The notes under the pieces were generated by a model, which saw only the letters and a program-made list of their open reading frames with translations, searched no databases and was not told the DNA's origin. A stretch of DNA of 64,000 bases from Rhodospirillaceae bacterium (GTDB lineage: Bacteria > Pseudomonadota > Alphaproteobacteria > Reyranellales > Reyranellaceae), in contig WOUR01000028.1 in NCBI GenBank assembly GCA_009772935.1, positions 56,174 to 120,173 of the forward strand. The letters are read 5' to 3'. Each line of letters starts with the position of its first letter. Position 1 is the first letter of the stretch. Shown in pieces: positions 8,764-18,545 of the stretch. The translations under genes were made by a program, and so were the position numbers.

Positions 8764-9930
8764 TCAGTAACTCTTGGGCAGGCCCAGCACCCGTTCCGCG
8801 ACGTAACAGAGGATGAGCTGCTCGCTGACGGGCGCGATGCGGGCGATCATGACCTCGCGCAGGAAGCGCTCGACGTGGAACTCCTTGGCATAGCCGTAGC
8901 CGCCATGGGTCAGGATCGCGCGCTCGCAGGCATCGTAGGCGGAGCGGGCACCCAAATACTTGGCCGAATTGGCCTCGGCGCCGCACTCCTTGCCATTGTC
9001 GTACAGCCAGGCGGCCTTGAAGGTCAGAAGATTGGCCGCCTCGAGCTGCATCCAGCTCTCCGCCAGCGGATGCTGGATCGCCTGGTTCTTGCCGATCGGC
9101 CGGCCGAACACGACCCGCTCCTTGGCATACTGTGTCGCCCTCGCGAGCGCCGCCTTGCCGATGCCGATCGCCTCGGCCGCGATCAGGATGCGCTCGGGAT
9201 TCAGTCCATGCAGCAGGTAGTGGAAGCCCTTGCCCTCCTCGCCGATTCGGTCCTCGAGCGGTACCTTCAGCCCGTCGATGAACACCTGGTTGGTGTCGAT
9301 CGCCTTGCGGCCCATCTTCTCGATCTCGCGCACCTCGATCTTGCCGCGGTCGAAGTCGGTGTAGAAGAGCGACAGCCCGTCGGTCGGCCGCTTGCACTTC
9401 TCCTTCGGCGTGGTGCGGGCGATCAGCAGCATCTTGTCGGCGACCTGCGCCGTCGTGGTCCAGGTCTTCTTGCCGTGGACGACGTAGCCGTTGCCGTCGC
9501 GCTCGGCCTTGGTCTCGAGCGCCGTGGTGTTGAGGCCGGCATCGGGCTCGGTGACCGCGAAACAGCCCTTCACCTTGCCCTTGATGATGTCGGGCAGGAT
9601 GCGCTTCTTCTGCTCCTCGGTGCCGAACACGACGATCGGGTTGGGGCCGAACACGTTGAGATGGATCGCCGAGGCGCCCTGCAGGGCCGCGCCCGATTCG
9701 GCCACCGCCTGCATCATGATCGAAGCTTCGGTGATGCCGAGGCCGGAGCCGCCGAACTCCTCGGGCATGGCGATGCCCAGCCAGCCGGCGTCGGCCATCG
9801 CCCGGTAGAAATCCTCCGGGAACCCGCCGTCCTTGTCCTTCTTCAGCCAGTATTTTTCGTCGAACCCGGCGCACAGTTTGGCGACGCTGTCCTTGATGGC
9901 GAGCTGGTCTTCGGAGAAGGCAAAATCCAT
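8764..9930 (-). CDS. Acyl-CoA dehydrogenase
   Basis: FAD enzyme that introduces an alpha,beta double bond in an acyl-CoA, passing electrons to ETF. 388 aa, standard length. Seen in order: N-terminal helical domain, AVTEPDAGLNTTAL (middle-domain FAD/substrate motif), GKKTWTT, and the C-terminal HGGYGYAKEFHVERFLREV. Substrate chain type cannot be assigned. It is followed (minus direction) 120 or so bases beyond a region without partners; the upstream hydrolase gene at 10019 is separated by an inverted repeat, so they may or may not share a transcript. Confidence 0.95.
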   Translation of the reverse strand: MDFAFSEDQLAIKDSVAKLCAGFDEKYWLKKDKDGGFPEDFYRAMADAGWLGIAMPEEFGGSGLGITEASIMMQAVAESGAALQGASAIHLNVFGPNPIVVFGTEEQKKRILPDIIKGKVKGCFAVTEPDAGLNTTALETKAERDGNGYVVHGKKTWTTTAQVADKMLLIARTTPKEKCKRPTDGLSLFYTDFDRGKIEVREIEKMGRKAIDTNQVFIDGLKVPLEDRIGEEGKGFHYLLHGLNPERILIAAEAIGIGKAALARATQYAKERVVFGRPIGKNQAIQHPLAESWMQLEAANLLTFKAAWLYDNGKECGAEANSAKYLGARSAYDACERAILTHGGYGYAKEFHVERFLREVMIARIAPVSEQLILCYVAERVLGLPKSY

Positions 9931-9942
9931 TTTTGAACCTCT

Positions 9943-10010
9943 GTCATCCCGTTCGTAAGCGAGGGATCTTTAAAGGCAAGAGAAGGATCCCTCGCTTGCG
10001 CTGGGGATGG
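9943..10010. repeat. Intergenic REP-like inverted repeat (site A)
   Basis: AAGCGAGGGATC (9957-9968) and GATCCCTCGCTT (9986-9997) form a perfect 12-bp stem with a 17-base loop; the outer bases GTCATCCC and GGGGATGG extend the symmetry. The outer GTCATCC and GCGAGGG core recur at the 10.8 and 15.7 kb sites, so this is one copy of a dispersed element. It fills most of the gap between the acyl-CoA dehydrogenase and hydrolase genes. Confidence 0.75.
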
Positions 10011-10018
10011 CAACCAAG

Positions 10019-10813
10019 TCAGCGATTGAGGCCGAGGAAGCTCATCATGAGCCGGTTGAACGGCTCGGGCCGCTCGACGTTCGGCAGGTGGCGGGCCTTG
10101 GCGATGTCCTCGTAGCGCGCCCCGGGGATCTTCGAGGCAATCAGCTTGTTGCGGTCCGGCGGCGTCGCCGGATCGTCGTCGCCGCAGATCACCAGGGTCG
10201 GAATCTTGATGGTGGGCAGGCGGTCGAGATAGTCGAAGTTCTGGATGGCGGCGGCGCAGCCCAGGAAGCCGGCGTCCGACGTGCCGCAGATCGTCGAATG
10301 GATCTCCTTCCACCGCGTCGGATTGGCCTCCTTGAACTCCGGCGTGAACCACCGCTCCATGTTGCCGTCGGCCAGCGCCTTGACGCCACCCGCGCGGACC
10401 GCCGCCTTGCGCTGGTCCCACAGGCCCGCCGAATCGTCGGGCGAGGAGGGGTGGGTGTCGCACAGGGTCAGCGACTGCAGCCGCTCGGGGTAGGCGAGCG
10501 CAAAGCCCTGGCCGATCATGCCGCCGATCGACAGGCCGATGTAATGGACCTTCCAGATGCCCAGCACGTCGAGCGCGCCTTTCACGTCGCCCGCGAGCTG
10601 GTCCATCGTGTAGTCGCCCTCGACCGGCTGGCTGCCGCCATGCCCGCGCATGTCGAGGCGCAGCACGCGGTAACCCGCGGCGAGCAGCGGTACGAGCTGC
10701 TCGTTCCACATGCCGCCATCCGCGGCCAGCGAATGGGTGAAGCAGACCGTCGGCGCATTCTGCGGCCCGGCCAGGTCGAAGTAGATCTTACGTCCGTCGA
10801 GTGAAAGCAGCAT
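10019..10813 (-). CDS. Alpha/beta hydrolase, 3-oxoadipate enol-lactonase-like
   Basis: 264 aa hydrolase. CFTHSLAADGGMW (oxyanion region), GLSIGGMIGQG with the nucleophile Ser, CGDDDPATPP with the acid Asp, and ARHLPNVERPEPFN with the catalytic His match the PcaD group that opens beta-ketoadipate enol-lactone. Many members of the group act on other lactones or esters and no other protocatechuate-branch gene is nearby, so I do not assign pcaD. It lies between the dehydrogenase and SDR genes in the same direction, separated from each by REP-like repeats. Confidence 0.88.
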   Translation of the reverse strand: MLLSLDGRKIYFDLAGPQNAPTVCFTHSLAADGGMWNEQLVPLLAAGYRVLRLDMRGHGGSQPVEGDYTMDQLAGDVKGALDVLGIWKVHYIGLSIGGMIGQGFALAYPERLQSLTLCDTHPSSPDDSAGLWDQRKAAVRAGGVKALADGNMERWFTPEFKEANPTRWKEIHSTICGTSDAGFLGCAAAIQNFDYLDRLPTIKIPTLVICGDDDPATPPDRNKLIASKIPGARYEDIAKARHLPNVERPEPFNRLMMSFLGLNR

Positions 10814-10826
10814 GTAGAACCCTCAT

Positions 10827-10913
10827 GTCATCCTAAGCGCAGCGAGGGGTTCCACGCTGGCCGTGGGCGTCGTCTGACCGCAATGCGAGGTCCTTCGCTG
10901 CGCTCACGACGAC
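10827..10913. repeat. Intergenic REP-like inverted repeat (site B)
   Basis: AGCGCAGCGA (10836-10845) pairs perfectly with TCGCTGCGCT (10895-10904) across about 50 bases, with GTCATCC-like outer flanks. The right arm AGGTCCTTCGCTGCGCTCA is repeated exactly at 15706-15724. Dispersed non-coding element between two minus-strand genes. Confidence 0.75.
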
Positions 10914-10921
10914 AACTAAGA

Positions 10922-11692
10922 TCACATCGCCGAAATGCCGCCGTCGATGATCACTTCCGAGCCGGTCATGAAGCTCGATTCATCGGAGGCGAGGAAGACC
11001 AGCGCCCAGCCCACTTCCTCGGGCCGGCCGAGGCGGCCAATCGGGACCTGCTTGCCGAGCTTCTGCTGCATCAGGTCCTGGCCGAAGCGGTCGCGATACT
11101 TGTCGAGGATCGGCGTGTCGATGAAGGTCGGATGCACAGAATTGCAGCGGATGTTGTAGCCCGACTTGGCGCAGTGCAGCGCCACCGACTTGCTCAAGAG
11201 GCGGACGCCGGCCTTGGCCGAGTTGTAGGCAGCCATGTTGGCGCCGGCGATGATGCCGGAAATCGACGAGATGTTGATCACCGAGCCACCGAGGCGTGCC
11301 GTGTGCTTCTTGATCTCGGCGACGCCGTGCTTGCAGCCCAGGAACACGCCGTCGAGGTCGATCGCGTGGACCTTGCGCCATTCCGCGAGTTCGATCTCCT
11401 CGACCGTCTTGCTGAGGCCGATGCCGGCGGAGTTCAGCAGCACGTGGATGGCGCCGAACTTGGTCACGGTCTCCTGGATCGCGGCCTTCCAGTTGTCCTC
11501 GCTGGTGACGTCGAGCTTCACGAAATGTCCGGCGGAGCCCAGCCGGTCGGCGACAGCCTTGCCGCGGTCGACGGCGACGTCGGCCACGACGACCTTGGCG
11601 CCTTCCCTGGCCATCAGTTCGGCGGCATTGGCGCCGAGACCCGAGGCACCCCCGGTAATGAGCGCAACCTTGCCGGCCAGACGATCCGTCAT
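10922..11692 (-). CDS. SDR family NAD(P)-dependent oxidoreductase
   Basis: Short-chain dehydrogenase, 256 aa. TGGASGLG (cofactor loop), NSAGIG, the active-site Ser in SSISGI and Tyr-x3-Lys in YNSAKAG are all present, with a C-terminal GSEVIIDGG. Asp in VVADVAVD after strand 2 suggests NAD(H) preference. The ATG at 11692 overlaps the TGA of the EamA transporter gene upstream (ATGA), so the pair is translationally coupled; I therefore reject the 672-residue extension. Likely a hydroxyacyl or secondary alcohol dehydrogenase; substrate unknown. Confidence 0.93.
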   Translation of the reverse strand: MTDRLAGKVALITGGASGLGANAAELMAREGAKVVVADVAVDRGKAVADRLGSAGHFVKLDVTSEDNWKAAIQETVTKFGAIHVLLNSAGIGLSKTVEEIELAEWRKVHAIDLDGVFLGCKHGVAEIKKHTARLGGSVINISSISGIIAGANMAAYNSAKAGVRLLSKSVALHCAKSGYNIRCNSVHPTFIDTPILDKYRDRFGQDLMQQKLGKQVPIGRLGRPEEVGWALVFLASDESSFMTGSEVIIDGGISAM

Positions 11693-12615
11693 TTCTTCTT
11701 TCCTCCCGCGGCGGCCCCCGCTCTTGCCTCGCGGTGGGCGATGTATGTCGTGGACGCCACGATGATCGCCGCGCCCACGAACGTCCAGATGTCCGAGGTC
11801 TTGCCCCAGACGGCCACGTCCATCAAGGCGGCCCAGACGATGCCGAGGAAGGTGATGGACTGCAGGGCGGAAATGTCGAGCAGGCGATAGGCCCAAGTGA
11901 TGAAGAAGTAGCCCATCGTCCCGAAGAAGCCGGCGGCCAGGAACAGCAGGAGCTGGTCGGCGGTCGGCGTCTGCCAGAACCACAGGCCGAGCGGCGTGAA
12001 GCAGATCGCGCCGATCACGCTCTGCCACAGCACGACGACCGCGGGCTTGTCGCGGCCCGACACGACCTTGGCCACGAGGTTGGAGCCGGCGATCAGCGGC
12101 ACGGCGCAGAGCATCATGATGATGCCCGGGTTCACCGTGACGAGTCCCGGCCGCACGATGATCAGCATGCCTGCGAAGCCGATGCCGACCGCCAGCCAGC
12201 GCCGCCAGTGCACGGTTTCGCGCAGGAAGATCACGGCGCCCAGGGTGACGAAGATCGGGCCGGTGAAGCCCAGTGCCGCCATGGTGGCGAGCGGCAGCCA
12301 GACCACGGCCTCGTACCACAGCGCATAGCCCGACGTGTGGAAGAGGCCGCGGAAGCAGTGGAGCTTCAGGTCCTGCGTCTTCATGCCGGCGAGTCCGGCG
12401 CGCCAGAAGAGATACGGAGAGATCAGCGCGACGCCCGCCATCCAGCGGCCCCAGGCGACGTAGAGTGGCGGCATCTCGCTCGCCAGCTCCTTCACCGAGG
12501 CGTTCAGGAAATTGAAGAAGATCCCCGACAGCACGGCCAGGAAGAAGCCGCGGGCCGTGCGCGACGGGATCAGGCGCGCCAGGGTATCGGGCTGGTCGAT
12601 GGCGGGAGCGGACAT
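11689..12615 (-). CDS. EamA/DMT-family transporter
   Basis: 308 aa inner-membrane permease with about ten transmembrane helices in two EamA repeats, for example FFLAVLSGIFFNFLNASVKE at the start and a second repeat beginning near GSNLVAKVV. DMT proteins export amino acids and other metabolites; the substrate is unknown. It overlaps the SDR gene by 4 bases, so export and oxidation steps may be linked. It is divergent from the copper amine oxidase with a 120-base shared promoter region. Confidence 0.92.
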   Translation of the reverse strand: MSAPAIDQPDTLARLIPSRTARGFFLAVLSGIFFNFLNASVKELASEMPPLYVAWGRWMAGVALISPYLFWRAGLAGMKTQDLKLHCFRGLFHTSGYALWYEAVVWLPLATMAALGFTGPIFVTLGAVIFLRETVHWRRWLAVGIGFAGMLIIVRPGLVTVNPGIIMMLCAVPLIAGSNLVAKVVSGRDKPAVVVLWQSVIGAICFTPLGLWFWQTPTADQLLLFLAAGFFGTMGYFFITWAYRLLDISALQSITFLGIVWAALMDVAVWGKTSDIWTFVGAAIIVASTTYIAHREARAGAAAGGKKK

Positions 12616-12735
12616 GCGCCGGCAGAGGAAGCCGATATGGGATCGGGGTCAAGGCACTGCTTTTGCAGGTCAGTCCCTGGGGCGAGTCTTGCGCTCTGCG
12701 ATCGCCACCGTGACAATGCCGTGGAGAGGAAAGCC

Positions 12736-14673
12736 ATGCCCGATGCCATCGCCGAGACTCCGACGCACGCGGCCCCCGGCCATCCGCTCGATCCCCTGTG
12801 CGCTGACGAGATACGCCGAGCGTCGGCGGCCGTGCGCGCGGCCCACGATCTCGGCCCCGGCATGATGTTCGAGACGGTGAGCCTCCACGAACCCGACAAG
12901 AGCGTCGTGAAGGACTTCCGGACAGGTGCGCCTTTTCCACGCGAGGCGTTCGTCTGCGCCTTCGACCGCACCAACGGCCATGTCTGGGAAGCCCGGGTGG
13001 ACCTCGTCGCCGACAAGGTCGTCGACTGGCGGCACGTCCCCGGCGTGCGGCCGCGCATCCTGGTCGACGACATCATGCTGGTCGGCGAGGTGGCGCGGGC
13101 CGATCCGCGTTTCCGGGAGGCCCTTGCCCGGCGCGGCATCACCGACATCGAAAACGTCCAGGTCGACCCCTGGTCGGCCGGCAACTACGGGCTGCCGGAC
13201 GAAGAGGGCCGGCGGCTCTCCCATACCTTCTGCTGGTACCGCAGCGAGAAGAACGACAACGGCTATGCCCACCCGATCGAAGGGCTCTGTGCCGTCGTCG
13301 ACCTCGACCGCGCCGAGGTGCTGCGTGTCGACGACTACGGCGTGGCCGACGTCCCGAGGCTCGATCGCAACTATGCGGCCCGCTATCGAAGCGTCTTTCG
13401 CGACGATGTGAAGCCGCTGGAGATCGTCCAACCGGACGGCCCGAGCTTCACCGTCGAGGGCAACGAAGTGCGCTGGCAGAAATGGCGCTTCCGCGTCGGC
13501 TTCAATGCCCGCGAAGGGCTGGTGCTGCATGCGATCGGCTACGAGGAGGATGGGCGGCTGCGGTCGGTGCTGCACCGGGCAGCCTTGTCCGAGATGGTCG
13601 TGCCCTACGGCCACCCTGGCGGCGGGCATTTTCGCAAGAATGCCTTCGATGTCGGCGAGTACGGCATCGGCGTGCTGGCCAATTCCCTGACGCTGGGCTG
13701 CGACTGCCTCGGCGCCATCCGCTACTTCGACGCCTGGCTGGCCGACAGCAAGGGCGATCCCTACTGCATCGAGAGCGCGGTGTGCCTGCACGAGGAGGAT
13801 TTCGGCATCCTGTGGAAGCATACCGACCTGTTCACGGGCGAGGTCGACGTGAGGCGCGCGCGGCGGCTGGTCGTGTCGTCGATCTCGACGGTCGGAAACT
13901 ACGAGTACGGCTCGTTCTGGTATTTCCATCAGGACGGCTCGATCCACTTCGAGATGAAGGCGACCGGGATCATGAACACGGCCGGCCTGCGGCCCGGCGA
14001 GGCGCCGGACTATGGGACGATCGTGTCGCCGGGCGTCTATGCCCACTACCATCAGCACGTCTTCAACATGCGTCTCGACATGGCGGTCGACGGCGAGCGC
14101 AACCGCGTCGTCGAGGTCGACACGGTGGCCTTGCCGATGGGCGACGACAATCCGTACGGCAATGCCTTCACCACCCGCCAGACCGTCCTCGAGACCGAGC
14201 AGGGTGCGCAGCGCAACGTCGACTTCAACGCCGCCCGCTTCTGGAAGATCGAGAGTGCGGAGGTCCGCAACCGGCTGGGCCAGCCCACCGCCTACAAGCT
14301 GCTACCGTTAAGCGCGGTCCCCACCTTCTCGCATCCCCAGTCGATGGTCTCCCGGCGCGCCGCCTTCATGACACGGCAACTCTGGGTGACCGCCTACCAT
14401 CCCGACGAGATCTTCGCGGCCGGCCGTTACCCCAACCAGAGCAGCGGCGGCGACGGATTGCCGGCCTGGACGCAAGCGGACCGGCCGCTGGTCGATACCG
14501 ATCTCGTGGTCTGGCACAGCTTCGGCCTGCACCATATTCCGCGGCCCGAGGATTTCCCCGTCCAGCCCGTGATCACCGCCGGTTTCGCCCTTCATCCCGC
14601 CGGATTCTTCACGGAAAATCCGGCGCTCGATGTTCCACCCTCCGCCAGCAGTATGAGCTGCTGCGTCGGCTGA
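12736..14673 (+). CDS. Copper-containing amine oxidase (primary-amine oxidase)
   Basis: Oxidises primary amines to aldehydes with release of ammonia and hydrogen peroxide, using topaquinone and copper. 645 aa, normal for a bacterial enzyme. The topaquinone precursor is Tyr389 in GNYEYGS (consensus N-Y-D/E-Y) and the copper ligands are His439 and His441 (or 437/439) in HYHQH about 50 residues later. No signal peptide is visible, so it may be cytoplasmic. I start at the ATG at 12736 because upstream in-frame sequence is antisense to the EamA gene. It is followed 25 bases later by a VOC gene. Confidence 0.95.
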   Translation: MPDAIAETPTHAAPGHPLDPLCADEIRRASAAVRAAHDLGPGMMFETVSLHEPDKSVVKDFRTGAPFPREAFVCAFDRTNGHVWEARVDLVADKVVDWRHVPGVRPRILVDDIMLVGEVARADPRFREALARRGITDIENVQVDPWSAGNYGLPDEEGRRLSHTFCWYRSEKNDNGYAHPIEGLCAVVDLDRAEVLRVDDYGVADVPRLDRNYAARYRSVFRDDVKPLEIVQPDGPSFTVEGNEVRWQKWRFRVGFNAREGLVLHAIGYEEDGRLRSVLHRAALSEMVVPYGHPGGGHFRKNAFDVGEYGIGVLANSLTLGCDCLGAIRYFDAWLADSKGDPYCIESAVCLHEEDFGILWKHTDLFTGEVDVRRARRLVVSSISTVGNYEYGSFWYFHQDGSIHFEMKATGIMNTAGLRPGEAPDYGTIVSPGVYAHYHQHVFNMRLDMAVDGERNRVVEVDTVALPMGDDNPYGNAFTTRQTVLETEQGAQRNVDFNAARFWKIESAEVRNRLGQPTAYKLLPLSAVPTFSHPQSMVSRRAAFMTRQLWVTAYHPDEIFAAGRYPNQSSGGDGLPAWTQADRPLVDTDLVVWHSFGLHHIPRPEDFPVQPVITAGFALHPAGFFTENPALDVPPSASSMSCCVG

Positions 14674-14698
14674 CGCAGCCCTGATCGAGGAGATTGCC

Positions 14699-15307
14699 AT
14701 GGACACCCTGATCGACACCGCACCGCGCCGCCGGAGCCTGGCGGACAAGCCGGCCACGCCGATCCTGTTCGCCCACTTCGTCCTGCGCTCGTCGAACGTG
14801 CAGCCGATGATCGACTGGTATTCGGCGGTGCTGAACATGCGCATCGTCCAGCGCACCGACTACATCTGCTTCCTGACCTATGACGACGAGCATCATCGCC
14901 TGGGCATCGTGAACCTGGCGGGGCTGAAGGCGCCCGATGCGAAGACGTCGGGCCTGGCACATGTCGCCTATACTTTCAGCGACATCGGCGCGCTGCTCTC
15001 GACCTATCGCCGCGTGAAGGCGCTGGGCATCGAGCCGTCACGCTGCATCCATCACGGGCCGACCGTGTCGATCTACTATCGCGATCCCGACGGCAACGGC
15101 GTCGAACTGCAGGTCGACCGCTATGCGACGAAGGAAGCGACCGCGGCCTATTTCCAGACCGAGGCCTTCCGGAAGAACCCGATCGGCGTCGCCTTCGATC
15201 CGGAGGCCCTGGTGAGGGCCTATGAGGCAGGAGCCCCGGAGAGCGAACTGCTCGACATGCCCGACGGTCCACCGGCCGCACCGCAATCGGCGCCGGGCAA
15301 GGGCTAG
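14699..15307 (+). CDS. VOC-family protein (extradiol-dioxygenase/glyoxalase fold)
   Basis: 202 aa. LFAHFVLRSSNVQPMIDWYSAVLNM and the later VSIYYRDPDGNGVELQVD are the paired beta-alpha-beta3 modules of the vicinal oxygen chelate superfamily; the first His (about residue 24) and the Glu in VELQV are likely metal ligands, and DEHHRLGIVN supplies another. The best resemblance is to biphenyl-2,3-diol dioxygenase-like proteins, but substrate is not predictable. It is close behind the amine oxidase and probably co-transcribed. Its TAG shares the CTAG at 15304-15307 with the stop of the convergent DUF202 gene. Confidence 0.88.
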   Translation: MDTLIDTAPRRRSLADKPATPILFAHFVLRSSNVQPMIDWYSAVLNMRIVQRTDYICFLTYDDEHHRLGIVNLAGLKAPDAKTSGLAHVAYTFSDIGALLSTYRRVKALGIEPSRCIHHGPTVSIYYRDPDGNGVELQVDRYATKEATAAYFQTEAFRKNPIGVAFDPEALVRAYEAGAPESELLDMPDGPPAAPQSAPGKG

Positions 15308-15672
15308 AAGAGCCAGATGAGGGTCGAGCCGCCCATCAAGCCGATCACGATGGCGGTACCAACCATGATCGTGGCGGACGGACGATAGGTTTCGTCGTCG
15401 ATCGTCTTGCCGACATGGAGGTAGTGCCAGGTCGAGCCGACCAGCAGCACGATACCCAGTATCACCAGCCCGATCCCGAGCTTCTCGACGTGACGGTTGG
15501 CGAGGTTGCGCACCTCCGGCACGACCTGATGCATTTCCATCAGGAAGAGCGCGAAGCGGTTGATCGCGACGCCCAGCGTCATGACCGCGATCGCCGTCCG
15601 GATCCAGGCGAGGAACGTGCGCTCGTTGGCCAGATGATCTGTGACGTGCAGGCTCTTCTTCGGACTGTCCAA
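15304..15672 (-). CDS. DUF202 (YidH-like) membrane protein
   Basis: 122 aa protein of the DUF202 family. The family signature HLANERTFLAWIRTAIAVM opens the protein, followed by three transmembrane helices (about residues 23-45, 69-87 and 100-120). Function is unknown in the family. Its last four bases coincide with the end of the convergent VOC gene through a palindromic CTAG, so each strand reads its own TAG. Confidence 0.92.
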   Translation of the reverse strand: MDSPKKSLHVTDHLANERTFLAWIRTAIAVMTLGVAINRFALFLMEMHQVVPEVRNLANRHVEKLGIGLVILGIVLLVGSTWHYLHVGKTIDDETYRPSATIMVGTAIVIGLMGGSTLIWLF

Positions 15673-15705
15673 GGTGCGTGTCTCCTGCGTCTGGCGTCAG
15701 CCTAA

Positions 15706-15807
15706 AGGTCCTTCGCTGCGCTCAGGATGACAGCATTTTCTTGATCGGCGCACCCCGTCAACCACAACAAGAGTGTCATCCCGAGTGGAGCGAGGGACCC
15801 TTCGCCT
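15706..15807. repeat. Intergenic REP-like inverted repeat (site C)
   Basis: AGGTCCTTCGCTGCGCTCAG followed by GATGACA at the left, and TGTCATCCCGAGTGGAGCGA then GGGACC at the right, form an imperfect long inverted repeat. The left arm repeats bases of site B exactly. The element sits between DUF202 and the acyl-CoA dehydrogenase terminator. Confidence 0.75.
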
Positions 15808-15818
15808 TCACTTTTCCC

Positions 15819-15850
15819 AAGAAAAAGGCGCGATCCCGGGGGATCGCGCC
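15819..15850 (-). terminator. Rho-independent terminator of the acyl-CoA dehydrogenase gene
   Basis: On the minus strand GGCGCGATCC, loop CCCG, GGATCGCGCC form a perfect 10-bp stem (15827-15850), directly followed by TTTTTCTT (complement of 15819-15826). It begins 24 bases after the stop of the gene at 15874-17097. This is the clearest intrinsic terminator in the window. Confidence 0.9.
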
Positions 15851-15873
15851 TCGTTCCGTCCCGGTAGCGGGAC

Positions 15874-17097
<1,224 letters not shown>

Positions 17098-17198
17098 CGC
17101 TCTCTCCCTTGTGCTGCGGCAGACTCTGGCCGAAAACCGCCACGATGTGAACGGGCATTCAGGTCGCATGCCGGTTTCGACTTGCGGTCGAGGGGGCC

Positions 17199-18446
17199 TC
17201 AGGCTTCCCCGGCACGGGCCCCCGCCGATAGCCGCAGCGGCTTGAGGACGGCCAGGGCGAGGAAGGCGGCGAGCAGGTTGAACAGGGCGGCCGCCAGGAA
17301 GACGTCATGCCAGCTTCCTGTCTCGACGACCCAGAAGCTGGCCAGTGGGATCAGCAGCGAGGCCATCCCCTTGGCGGTATAGAGCAGGGCGGCGTTGGTG
17401 GTGGCGTGTTTCGTGCCGAAAACGTCGGTGCAGATGGTGGGAAAAAGGCTCGCGGTCTCGCCCCAGGCGAAGAAGGCGATGCCGCCCAGGATCACGAACA
17501 ACAGCGGGTCCTGGCCATAGACCCAGAGCGCCCAGATGCCGATCCCCTCCAGCAGGAAGGCGATGAACAGGGTGTTCTCACGGCCGATATGGTCGGACAC
17601 CCAGCCGCAGAGGGGGCGGGTCACTCCGTTCATCACGCGGTCGAGGGTGATGGCAAAGGTGAGGGCGGGCAGGGTCAGGCCGAGCAGGCTGACCGGCACT
17701 TCCGCGACCTTGAAGTCGCGCGCGATGGGGGCGATCTGCGCCGTCGCCATGAGACCGCCCGAGTAGACCAGGATGAACATGAAGTAGAGCAGCCAGAAGA
17801 TCCGGGATCGCAACATCTCCGTCGGGGCGTAGTCGCGCGCGGTCTGAAGGAGGCGCGGGGCGGGCGCGACCGACGCGCCGTGGGGCGGCTCCCGCAGCGC
17901 CCAGGCCGTAACGACGACGATCGCACCCTGGACGAGGCCGAACCACAGGAAGGCCGCCTCGTAGCCGCGCATGGCGATCACGTCCTGGATCGGGATGATG
18001 CTGAGCGCCGAGCCTGCACCGAATCCCGCGACGGTGAGGCCGACCGCGAGGCCGCGTCGGTCGGGAAACCACCGGACGGCATTGCCGACGCAGGTCCCGT
18101 AGACCGCCCCGGCGCCGATGCCGCCCAGCGCCGCGGCGACGTAGAGCAGGAACAGCGAATCGGCCACTGAGTTGAGGGACCAGGCCGCGGCCACCAGCAG
18201 GCCACCCGCGGCCACGACGTATTTCGGGCCGAACCTGTCGACGACCCAGCCTTCGAACGGCACCAGCCAGGTCTCGGCGATGATGAAGATCGCGAAGGCG
18301 GTCTGGATGCTGGAGAGGCTCCAGCCGTACTTGTCGTGCAGCGGATGGACGAACAGCGTCCAGCCATACTGCAGGTTGGCGACCGCGACCATGCAGAGCA
18401 GGCCGGCGCACAACTGCAGCCAGCGGCGTGCTGGCGGTGCCGTCAT
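17199..18446 (-). CDS. MFS transporter, oxalate/formate antiporter (OFA) type
   Basis: 415 aa inner-membrane transporter with 12 predicted helices. [20 protein letters not shown] after helix 1 and the [14 protein letters not shown] loop are typical of the OFA family (OxlT, monocarboxylate transport), as is [22 protein letters not shown] in the middle. It is divergent from the feruloyl-CoA synthase-like gene with a 100-base gap, so it may import the aromatic or other carboxylate that the ligase activates; that is an inference from position. Confidence 0.9.
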   Translation of the reverse strand: MTAPPARRWLQLCAGLLCMVAVANLQYGWTLFVHPLHDKYGWSLSSIQTAFAIFIIAETWLVPFEGWVVDRFGPKYVVAAGGLLVAAAWSLNSVADSLFLLYVAAALGGIGAGAVYGTCVGNAVRWFPDRRGLAVGLTVAGFGAGSALSIIPIQDVIAMRGYEAAFLWFGLVQGAIVVVTAWALREPPHGASVAPAPRLLQTARDYAPTEMLRSRIFWLLYFMFILVYSGGLMATAQIAPIARDFKVAEVPVSLLGLTLPALTFAITLDRVMNGVTRPLCGWVSDHIGRENTLFIAFLLEGIGIWALWVYGQDPLLFVILGGIAFFAWGETASLFPTICTDVFGTKHATTNAALLYTAKGMASLLIPLASFWVVETGSWHDVFLAAALFNLLAAFLALAVLKPLRLSAGARAGEA

Positions 18447-18545
18447 GGACGAACTGCTGAGCGACACGCTGAAAACGCTCCCTTGCCCTGCGATGGTTCC
18501 CGTCCCTAAATCGCGTCGACAGAACAGGCGCCGGGGAGAACGTCG

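Noticed and set aside
11734..12735. N-terminal extension of the copper amine oxidase frame
   Set aside because: It is antisense to the EamA transporter gene, has no domain, and a normal ATG with an AGGA-type ribosome site lies at 12736.
10922..12940. 672-residue fusion of an SDR with a long N-terminal part
   Set aside because: The upstream part is a shifted reading of the EamA gene; the SDR has its own ATG overlapping the EamA stop.
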